A DNA stretch of 9,688 bases from Actinomycetota bacterium (GTDB taxonomy: Bacteria > Actinomycetota > Actinomycetes > Nanopelagicales > Nanopelagicaceae), in assembly GCA_009700405.1 (NCBI GenBank), contig WLMD01000054.1:1-9688 (forward strand). The letters run 5' to 3'. This document shows positions 1 through 6,300 of this stretch, piece by piece (the stretch's first letter is position 1; every line of letters starts with the position of its first letter). The notes under the pieces are model-generated. The model was not told the DNA's origin and ran no database searches. It saw only the letters and a program-made list of their open reading frames with translations. Made by a program: the position numbers and the translations under genes.

Positions 1-477
1 CCTGGCACAAAGGGAATCGAACATCGCATCGGCGGTTTGGAAAAAGCAGATAAGACTGGCGCTATTTCTTACGAACCAGCCAACCACGACTTAATGGTTC
101 GCGCACGCGCAGCTAAAGTCGCCGGCATAGAAGTACCGGACCTCGTTGTTGATGATCCAAATGGAGATGCAACTGTTTTGATTCTTGGTTGGGGCTCCAC
201 GTATGGCCCAATCGCCTCAGCGGTCGAATCTCTTCGCGCAAATGGTGAGAATGTTGCGCAAGCACACCTGCGCTACATCAATCCTTTCCCTAAGAACTTG
301 GGCGCCGTACTAGAGAAGTATTCAAAAGTCTTAGTACCTGAAATGAACTTAGGACAATTAGCGATGCTTTTACGGAGCCAATTCTTGAAAGATGTTATCC
401 CTTGTAATCAAGTCCGCGGTCTTCCATTTACAACTCAAGAACTCATTGACTCAACTATGGCGGTGATTCATGCCTGA
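1..477 (+). CDS. korA: 2-oxoglutarate:ferredoxin oxidoreductase, alpha subunit (3' end, partial)
   Basis: This is the C-terminal 158 residues of KorA; the reading frame is open from base 1 and the start lies left of the window. With KorB it oxidatively decarboxylates 2-oxoglutarate to succinyl-CoA and passes electrons to ferredoxin in the cytoplasm. The family-typical stretch HRIGGLEKADKTG, then ISYEPANHD and a MVRARAAKV segment, is at the left edge. It is followed by the C-terminal domain with LILGWGSTYGP, LRYINPFP and VPEMNLGQL, matching the actinobacterial two-subunit form in which the gamma domain is fused ahead of alpha. I see no frameshift. The TGA stop lies inside the start of korB (8-nt overlap), so the two are translated as an operon. 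A related 2-oxoacid:acceptor oxidoreductase is possible, but the context with korB supports Kor. Confidence 0.93.
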   Translation, partial: PGTKGIEHRIGGLEKADKTGAISYEPANHDLMVRARAAKVAGIEVPDLVVDDPNGDATVLILGWGSTYGPIASAVESLRANGENVAQAHLRYINPFPKNLGAVLEKYSKVLVPEMNLGQLAMLLRSQFLKDVIPCNQVRGLPFTTQELIDSTMAVIHA

Positions 478-1471
478 TTTAGCCCTGACAAAGAAGGACT
501 TCACATCTGATCAAGAAGTGAAGTGGTGTCCTGGATGCGGTGACTATTCGATCCTCTCCACCATGCAATCCTTCCTTCCAGAACTTGGCGTACCCCGCGA
601 GAACATCGTTTTCATTTCGGGTATCGGTTGCTCATCAAGATTCCCTTACTATCTTGAAACTTTCGGCATGCACTCCATCCATGGACGTGCCCCAACGATT
701 GCAACAGGTCTTGCGATTTCACGCCCCGACCTTTCAGTCTTCGTAATTACTGGAGATGGAGACTCACTCTCTATCGGTGGAAACCACTTGATACATTCAT
801 TGCGTCGCAACATCGAACTAAAGATCTTGCTCTTCAATAACCGAATTTACGGTTTAACAAAGGGTCAATACTCCCCAACGAGTGAGCCAGGAAAAGTTAC
901 TAAGTCCAGCCCTTTAGGTTCTTTGGATACACCGTTTAATCCAATCTCATTAGCAATAGGCGCTGAAGCGACTTTCGTTGCTCGCACGGTCGATAGTGAT
1001 CGCAAACATTTCACTGAAGTCCTACGTGCTGCTACCGCCCATAAGGGTTCGGCGCTGATTGAAATCTTCCAGAACTGTCCAATCTTCAATGATGGCGCGT
1101 TCGATATCGTCAAAGATGGCGATACTAAAGGCGCAGCGCTGCTGCAAATGGTTCATGGACAAGCGATTAAATCTGAGACTCACGGATTAGTCCACGATGG
1201 TGCATCCCTCAAAGTCGTTGAACTTGGTAGCGTGAATGAAAGCGACCTCGTAATCCATGATGCCCATAATGCTGATCCCTCATATGCATTCGCGCTTTCA
1301 CGACTGTCATCATCTGAACTCAGCCATGTACCCGTCGGAATCTTCCGCGATGTCGAGCGTCCTGGTTACGGATCCATGGTGAATAACCAAGTTGCCGACA
1401 TCATCAAAGCGCAAGGTGCTGGGGACCTCAACACATTGCTCACTAGCGGCGACACATGGGACGTTGAGTAG
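470..1471 (+). CDS. korB: 2-oxoglutarate:ferredoxin oxidoreductase, beta subunit
   Basis: KorB is the thiamine-diphosphate and [4Fe-4S] subunit of the KorAB enzyme. The 333 residues match the family's usual length. Visible signatures are WCPGCGD (C20, C23), a third cysteine in GIGCSSR (C54) and a fourth in QNCPIFND (C203). These four cysteines are the expected cluster ligands in this family. The TPP/Mg motif starts at GDGDSLSIGGN (residues 95-105) and closes with NNRIYGLTKGQ (123-133). The ATG start at 470 overlaps the end of korA by 8 nt and has a GGTGA Shine-Dalgarno-like sequence ending 3 nt upstream. The TAG stop is followed immediately by the stop codon of the opposing membrane-protein gene, so there is no room for a dedicated terminator between them. 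Confidence 0.95.
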   Translation: MPDLALTKKDFTSDQEVKWCPGCGDYSILSTMQSFLPELGVPRENIVFISGIGCSSRFPYYLETFGMHSIHGRAPTIATGLAISRPDLSVFVITGDGDSLSIGGNHLIHSLRRNIELKILLFNNRIYGLTKGQYSPTSEPGKVTKSSPLGSLDTPFNPISLAIGAEATFVARTVDSDRKHFTEVLRAATAHKGSALIEIFQNCPIFNDGAFDIVKDGDTKGAALLQMVHGQAIKSETHGLVHDGASLKVVELGSVNESDLVIHDAHNADPSYAFALSRLSSSELSHVPVGIFRDVERPGYGSMVNNQVADIIKAQGAGDLNTLLTSGDTWDVE

Positions 1472-2494
1472 TTAAGAACGCGTAACTCTCATCAAGTTAA
1501 AAGGCAATAGCGCTGCAACCGCAAGGGGTAATACCCACCAAGACGTGATCCCGGAATGATTGAGCATTGCTGTTGCAATAAAAGCTAAGAGAATTCCAAT
1601 CGTGCCGCGCCAATCGTCACCGATAAGGAAATCAAACCAGAAATCTCCAAATGCTTTGACGCTCGTCATGAATGTGCGACTTTGCAAAATCTCGATTTCG
1701 TCTTCTTCGATTTCATCCGGAATCTCCTTAGCAACACTGTGTGTCTTAGCCAGTACTACCTCGCGTGCTGCATGCCGTGTGCGCAATATCTGAATCAAGA
1801 TCCACGAAACCAAAACCATGAAAAGAATGATTGCTGGAAGAGATGCGTCTTTACCCGGCCATTTTGCACCAGCACCCTCTGCGCCCCAAAAAATTCCAAA
1901 GGAAGTCAACATAATTCCTACTACGAATTTCATCGTGTTTTCAGGGACACGCGCCAATGGTTTACGCAGTGCAAAGCCAGCAATAGCAACAATGATTACT
2001 GCAGCTAGCGCTGCCAGGGATGCCAAACCGACTTGATTTTGTATGGTTCCGAAAGTTAAAACAATAAAAGCTACTTCAAGCCCTTCTAGCAACACTCCCT
2101 TAAATGAGAGAGTGAAGGCATACCAATCATGAACACCAAGGCGCTGTCCACTCTTTGCCTTTCGAGCTTGAGCTAACTCTTCTTGGAATATCGCATCTTC
2201 ATCATGCAGCGCTTTGTATCCGCTACTACGTAAAATTGCTTTGCGGACCCATTGCAATCCAAAAACAAGCAAAAGGTCCCCGACAAAAAGCCGAAGTCCT
2301 CCAATTGGTAAATTCGAAAGTGTCGGGCCAAATACTCCGATGATTACTGCCAAAACTCCAAGACCACTTCCCGTACCAAGTAGTGCCGATTTCCAATCTC
2401 GAGCGGTGCCAGCAGCCAGCACAATCGTTGTTGCCTCTACGGCTTCAACAGCGCAAGCGAGAAAGACTGCGACAAATAACGCCAAACCATGCAT
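1472..2494 (-). CDS. Polytopic membrane protein with duplicated ExxE helices (putative cation/metal transporter, COG4280-like)
   Basis: This is a 340-residue integral membrane protein with about nine hydrophobic segments. I see helices near residues 4-28, 37-59, 62-86, 126-150, about 155-173, about 186-205 and about 215-233, then an acidic cytoplasmic-type stretch (EIPDEIEEDEIEI) and two more helices at the C-terminus. Helix 1 carries E17xxE20 and helix 4 carries E137xxE140 in matching contexts (EAVEATTIVLAAGT versus EGLEVAFIVLTFGT). Helices 3 and 6 also match (RLFVGD...FGLQW versus KFVVGI...FGIFW), so the core is a duplicated three-helix unit. Paired acidic motifs in duplicated three-helix units are known from GDT1/UPF0016 and FTR1-type cation or iron permeases. 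The family call (COG4280-like) is from memory, and transport of a cation is inference. I chose ATG 2494 over an in-frame TTG at 2500 because AGGAAAGG ends 7 nt before the ATG but only 1 nt before the TTG. Confidence 0.75.
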   Translation of the reverse strand: MHGLALFVAVFLACAVEAVEATTIVLAAGTARDWKSALLGTGSGLGVLAVIIGVFGPTLSNLPIGGLRLFVGDLLLVFGLQWVRKAILRSSGYKALHDEDAIFQEELAQARKAKSGQRLGVHDWYAFTLSFKGVLLEGLEVAFIVLTFGTIQNQVGLASLAALAAVIIVAIAGFALRKPLARVPENTMKFVVGIMLTSFGIFWGAEGAGAKWPGKDASLPAIILFMVLVSWILIQILRTRHAAREVVLAKTHSVAKEIPDEIEEDEIEILQSRTFMTSVKAFGDFWFDFLIGDDWRGTIGILLAFIATAMLNHSGITSWWVLPLAVAALLPFNLMRVTRS

Positions 2495-2500
2495 TCGCAA

Positions 2501-2509
2501 TCCTTTCCT
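2501..2509 (-). promoter_or_regulatory. Ribosome binding site deciding the start of the membrane-protein gene
   Basis: Read on the minus strand this is AGGAAAGGA. The AAAGG core lies 7 nt from the ATG whose first base is 2494. It sits almost against the alternative TTG at 2500, which argues for the ATG start. Confidence 0.6.
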
Positions 2510-2556
2510 AGAGTGGTAATTATGCCTTGAGATTACTTTCTAATAAGGTCAGATAC
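2510..2556. promoter_or_regulatory. Divergent promoter region between the transporter-like gene and the glycosyltransferase operon
   Basis: Both divergent transcription units must be driven from the 62 bases between start codons (2495-2556). On the minus strand CATAAT (2519-2524) is a plausible -10 box that would give a leader of about 20 nt carrying the Shine-Dalgarno; no convincing -35 is visible. On the plus strand TAAGGT (2544-2549) fits the actinobacterial TANNNT -10 pattern and ends 7 nt before GTG 2557, which would give a leaderless message. The same bases contain AAGG (2545-2548), which could instead act as a Shine-Dalgarno with an 8-nt spacer. Sequence alone does not separate these two readings. 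Confidence 0.4.
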
Positions 2557-3966
2557 GTGCAAAAGCCCACGATAATCCTCGCCACTAGTAACGGCGTAGG
2601 AATGGGCCACCTAGCTAGAGCTTGTGCGATTGCAACAGAACTCAAAGCTTTTGCTAACCCCGTTATCGTCTCGATGGCTGGCGGAATTGCTGAAATCCCC
2701 ACGGCTTTAGGAATTAGATGTGAATACATTCCTGGGAGAGATCGCAACTGGATGAGTACGATGGCTTGGAATAATTACCTGCGCGACCGATTGCTCGCTC
2801 TAATCGATGAAACAGATGCGAAACTTATTTCTTTTGATGGCGTCGTTCCATATACGGGAATCTTGGCAATGAAAGAATCAAAGCCAGAGATTCCGCTGGT
2901 GTGGATGCGTCGTGGTTTATGGAAAAGAACGCCGCAGAGAATGGCGCTATACCTTCAAACTAAGTTGGTTGACTCCATCATTGAGCCTGGTGATTTTGCG
3001 CACGAATATGACAAGGGCCCAACTGCTCAACGAAAAGATTCCATCTTGACTTCTCCGGTCTCGTTATTTGACTCATCTACATCACTATCGCGAGTTGATG
3101 CCCGCAAGGCACTCGGGTTGGATGCCGAGCGCCCAGCTGTACTTGTTCAACTTGGAACAGGCGATACTGATATGAATGAAAAGTTGAGCGCCGTTTTGAA
3201 AGGGCTAGTTGGTTGGAAGGATTTACAAGTAGTCCTCACCAAGGCTCCGATTGACAAGGGTGGCACATCGCTGGCACCCGATGGATTAGATGTGAAAATT
3301 ATTCGATATTTTCCATTAGCTAAAGTGTTACGAGCTTTCGATGCCGGAATTGGCGCAACTGGCTACAACACCGTTCATGAATTGCTACCAGCACGAATTC
3401 CAACAGTGCTAGTTTCTACAATTTGCCATACCGATGACCAAGAGACTCGTGCGCGATGGTGTGATGATTTCGGCTACGCTCTCAGCGCGGATCAAGCCAA
3501 CATGGCAGACATAACCGAGAAAGTGCACCAATTGCAGGATTTATCTCAGCGAGAGAAACTTTCACGCAAATGCGATGAGTTGCCTGCAACAAATGGCGCT
3601 GCAGAGATCTCTCGCATTCTTACCGATATGGCTGCTGCCGGAAGTTCCCAATTGCCTGGCAATAGCGCGCTAAAATTCATCATGCACTCAATGAGACGAT
3701 ATGCCAGAGTCGCATTGAGTTGGGCGACTGCGCTATTTCGCAAGATTCGCCCCTACAAGAACGTTAAGTCAGTGGATTCGTTGCCCGCTATCTGGAGCGA
3801 TGAAACAGCTTCGGCTCCACTTCGTTTACTCATAAACGGTCAAACACGATTCGAGCACCTGCTTTCTGATTCTTCACCACGTTATCGTCAGGCGCGTGAG
3901 GCGATTGCTAAGAGGGCATACGGTCGATTAGTTGCCTCCACTATTCACAATTCGAGCCAAAAATGA
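2557..3966 (+). CDS. GT-B glycosyltransferase (GT28/UGT-like) with basic C-terminal tail
   Basis: This is a 469-residue glycosyltransferase of the GT-B fold, probably using a nucleotide-sugar donor at the inner face of the membrane. The N-terminal domain opens with the nucleotide-fold strand and a glycine-rich loop, SNGVGMGHLAR (G15, G17, H18), reminiscent of MurG-type enzymes. The C-terminal donor-binding domain starts near LVQLGTGDTD. It carries GYNTVHELLPARIPTVLV (residues 269-286) followed by DDQETRAR, a typical GT28 donor-site pattern. Residues 369-469 are an extension not needed for the GT-B core. It includes a basic, hydrophobic stretch (about 370-400: KFIMHSMRRYARVALSW, then FRKIRPYK) that looks like an amphipathic membrane anchor. 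I chose GTG 2557 over the in-frame TTG 2527 because AAGG or a TANNNT box is well placed for GTG. The stop overlaps the next gene by 4 nt. The acceptor and donor cannot be told from sequence. Confidence 0.8.
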   Translation: MQKPTIILATSNGVGMGHLARACAIATELKAFANPVIVSMAGGIAEIPTALGIRCEYIPGRDRNWMSTMAWNNYLRDRLLALIDETDAKLISFDGVVPYTGILAMKESKPEIPLVWMRRGLWKRTPQRMALYLQTKLVDSIIEPGDFAHEYDKGPTAQRKDSILTSPVSLFDSSTSLSRVDARKALGLDAERPAVLVQLGTGDTDMNEKLSAVLKGLVGWKDLQVVLTKAPIDKGGTSLAPDGLDVKIIRYFPLAKVLRAFDAGIGATGYNTVHELLPARIPTVLVSTICHTDDQETRARWCDDFGYALSADQANMADITEKVHQLQDLSQREKLSRKCDELPATNGAAEISRILTDMAAAGSSQLPGNSALKFIMHSMRRYARVALSWATALFRKIRPYKNVKSVDSLPAIWSDETASAPLRLLINGQTRFEHLLSDSSPRYRQAREAIAKRAYGRLVASTIHNSSQK

Positions 3967-4763
3967 GCGAGAAAATAGTCATTTCGGCAGATCAAGAGTT
4001 TTCTACAATCGCTTCCGAACGCGATTCGCGTCGAGCACAGTTCATCACCTATCCAAAGCTGTCGGTATTGATCTCAACAGCAAGGCCTAGTGATTTACTT
4101 GCGATTCTTTATCAATTAGAAGCTCAGACCCTTCCCGCTTTTGAACTTATCCTGGGGCTCCATGATTTTGAGCTCTCACGTGCCCATCGCTCGCAAATCA
4201 AAGTTCTAGAAAAACGAAATATCAATGTACTGACAGAATTCTTCGACAAATCACTCACTCTTGGAAAGATTCTTACTAGCCTTGGAAAAATCTCAAGCGG
4301 TGAATTCATTGCAAAGATGGACGATGATGACATTTATGGACCTCATCATCTGAGTGACCTTCTCGAGCTGATTGTCATCAAGAATGCAGACGCTGTTGGT
4401 CGTGCCATGAATTTTGTTTACATAGAGGCTTTAGATTTGACCGTTCGTCGAGTTACTTCACAAGGTATCTCAATGGCAAATGTCTGGGCTGATTGGGTAT
4501 GCGGGGGAACAATTCTTGCCAAGAGATCCAGCGCCGAGAGTGCCGGATGGTTCGGTGAAGGCAAGAGCGCTGTTGACACTTTCATACTTCAAGGAATTAA
4601 GACAAACGGTGGAAAGATTTGGCGCACTTATGGTGCTGGTTACATCTACCGTCGCAGCATTGCCGCGCAAACATATGCAACTAACTATTCAAAGTATTTG
4701 CGCGCTAATGCAGAACAACGGGTAGGAATTTGGCCGCACGAGGAATTTGGGACGGGTCGCTAA
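3963..4763 (+). CDS. Family 2 glycosyltransferase (GT-A), short form
   Basis: This 266-residue protein is a GT-A fold, family 2-like glycosyltransferase. The first strand is KLSVLISTARPSDLL (about residues 32-46), followed by LEAQTLPAFELILG, the usual second strand. The metal-binding acidic motif is a run of four aspartates (KMDDDDIYGP, D120-D123). A later WVCGGTILAKRSS segment and VDTFILQGI (an Asp in the position of the usual ED acceptor motif) complete the core. There is no membrane helix. The start ATG overlaps the upstream TGA (ATGA), so translation is probably coupled and no strong Shine-Dalgarno is seen. The length is a bare catalytic domain without a C-terminal extension, unlike its two operon neighbours. 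It probably adds one sugar to the same glycan; the specificity is unknown. Confidence 0.78.
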   Translation: MSEKIVISADQEFSTIASERDSRRAQFITYPKLSVLISTARPSDLLAILYQLEAQTLPAFELILGLHDFELSRAHRSQIKVLEKRNINVLTEFFDKSLTLGKILTSLGKISSGEFIAKMDDDDIYGPHHLSDLLELIVIKNADAVGRAMNFVYIEALDLTVRRVTSQGISMANVWADWVCGGTILAKRSSAESAGWFGEGKSAVDTFILQGIKTNGGKIWRTYGAGYIYRRSIAAQTYATNYSKYLRANAEQRVGIWPHEEFGTGR

Positions 4764-4767
4764 GAAT

Positions 4768-6300
4768 ATGGAAACTATGAAATCAATTCCGTACCGCTAT
4801 AACAGGCCAACCAATCTCGACTTGGTGGAAAAACCAACCAAGACAGTAGCTGTGATAATTTCCTGTCGCGATGGACAAGATAAACTTAATCTCACTCTCG
4901 CCTCATTGGCTGCACAGACTTACCCTCAAAAGCTTTTTGCAGTATATGTAATCGATGATGGTTCAAATCCGGCGATAAAGCTTCCAAAGATTCGCCCATC
5001 CAAAACATCGATAATCAAATTCGGCAATTCAACTACCAAGTGGGGCAAAGCCGAGGCGACTAATTTTGGTGCCTCCAAACTTAAAGAAGAGATTTTCTGG
5101 TTTCTTGATGCGGATATGGTCTTAGAACCTAGCCACCTCGCACACCATATGAAATGGCACCATGAAGCCGATGATTATTTAATCCTTGGGTGGAAACGAT
5201 TTGTTCAAGAGTGGAATTACTCCCCACAAGAACTCTTAACCACCCTGAATAGTGGGGCTTTCCAGGAACTACACCCAGTGAGTGAAGTTAAAGAGCAATG
5301 GGAAGCCCTTGTTACCAATACTGATGATCTTCGTAGCGCAACGCTAGCTAGTTTCCGCACGCTCGTTGGAGCAACTTTTTCTATGACCCGAAAGAGTTGG
5401 GAATCAGTAGGCGGATATAACCCAGAATTTAAGCTTGGCAATGACACCGAATTAGGTTGGCGAACCTTGATCAACGGCCTTCGCTATGTCCCGGAACGTG
5501 AAGCGCATTCCTGGCACTTGGGTCTGACTCGCATCGAAACTAATCGTGATCTTGTCATTGCTCACAATCGCCCGATATTCGCAAACTACATCCCTGGATT
5601 TGGGTACATGCGAAAGGGTTCAGATTTTGATTTTAAGGTTCCTGATTTTGAAGTGCTCCTTGATTGCCGATTAATGACCTCGCAATCTTTTCATAAAGTT
5701 GTTAAAGATTTGCAGTCAAGCGTTCATACTCAAGCCCGGTATCGCTTGATGGGTCCGTGGGAGAAACTCGCTGGCAGATATAGCGTGAGCGATGATCCAC
5801 ATGAGCAACTCAGAGCCATCTATCGTTCTTGTTTTGGTGATGCACGGTTTACCTTTGAAAATCTTGCGGGCAACGAACATTTATCTGTTAATGAAATTTT
5901 ATCAATGGTGAAAGTGAAAGCCACGCCATTTGTTTTCTTCACTGAAGGCAATCCCGACGAAGGTGTAATTTTCTCAGGCATGCATGCGCACATCCTCAGC
6001 ACCGGTAACGGACTTGAAGGCGTTGTTGATCCGTTAGACCAAAGAACATTCATTGCCTTAGCTCCAGCTCTTAGCCGTGCTCAAAAAGTTGGCGGCAATC
6101 TTCAGGAGAACATTCAAAATGGCTGGGGATTGCGCTGGCAAGATGTAAGCCAGTTCGATTTCGGTCTGCCAATGCCACGGCCAACCGTGCGCCAATTCTT
6201 GAGAATGGTTCTTGGATCCCTCAAGAGACTGAAAAATCCAGGAGATCTACTTCGCCTCGCACCTAAAGCGCTAAAGGTTCTTAAACTAAAGAAACGTTAA
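4768..6300 (+). CDS. Family 2 glycosyltransferase with long C-terminal domain
   Basis: This is a 510-residue enzyme whose first roughly 260 residues are a GT2 GT-A domain: TVAVIISCRDG, VYVIDDGSNP, the metal-binding FLDADMVLEP (D114-A115-D116), GGYNPEF and NDTELGWR (D226, E228), the usual acceptor-side acidic motif. Residues of about 280-475 form a second region I do not recognise. It includes GRYSVSDDPHEQ and a FTEGNPDEGVIFSGMHAH segment. The last 40 residues are strongly basic and amphipathic (LRMVLGSLKRLK, then ALKVLKLKKR), like a peripheral membrane anchor. The start is uncertain. ATG 4768 lies 4 nt after the upstream stop and has only weak Shine-Dalgarno candidates. TTG 4747 would overlap the upstream gene and has AGGA only 2 nt before it. 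ATG 4777 is preceded by GGAAACT. The stop shares TTAA with the opposing acyltransferase gene. Confidence 0.75.
   Translation: METMKSIPYRYNRPTNLDLVEKPTKTVAVIISCRDGQDKLNLTLASLAAQTYPQKLFAVYVIDDGSNPAIKLPKIRPSKTSIIKFGNSTTKWGKAEATNFGASKLKEEIFWFLDADMVLEPSHLAHHMKWHHEADDYLILGWKRFVQEWNYSPQELLTTLNSGAFQELHPVSEVKEQWEALVTNTDDLRSATLASFRTLVGATFSMTRKSWESVGGYNPEFKLGNDTELGWRTLINGLRYVPEREAHSWHLGLTRIETNRDLVIAHNRPIFANYIPGFGYMRKGSDFDFKVPDFEVLLDCRLMTSQSFHKVVKDLQSSVHTQARYRLMGPWEKLAGRYSVSDDPHEQLRAIYRSCFGDARFTFENLAGNEHLSVNEILSMVKVKATPFVFFTEGNPDEGVIFSGMHAHILSTGNGLEGVVDPLDQRTFIALAPALSRAQKVGGNLQENIQNGWGLRWQDVSQFDFGLPMPRPTVRQFLRMVLGSLKRLKNPGDLLRLAPKALKVLKLKKR

Noticed and set aside
1466..1488. GAGT...ACTC partial dyad across the korB/transporter junction as a bidirectional terminator
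   Set aside because: The stem is short and interrupted and no T-run follows on either strand.
1560..2519. Several plus-strand ORFs of 62-108 codons inside the membrane-protein gene
   Set aside because: They lie antisense to a well-supported membrane protein with duplicated helices; their translations show no domain and are shadows.
6278..6293. TTCTT-AAACTA-AAGAA hairpin near the converging gene ends as a terminator
   Set aside because: It is only 5 A/T-rich pairs inside coding sequence with no following T-run; too weak to call a terminator.
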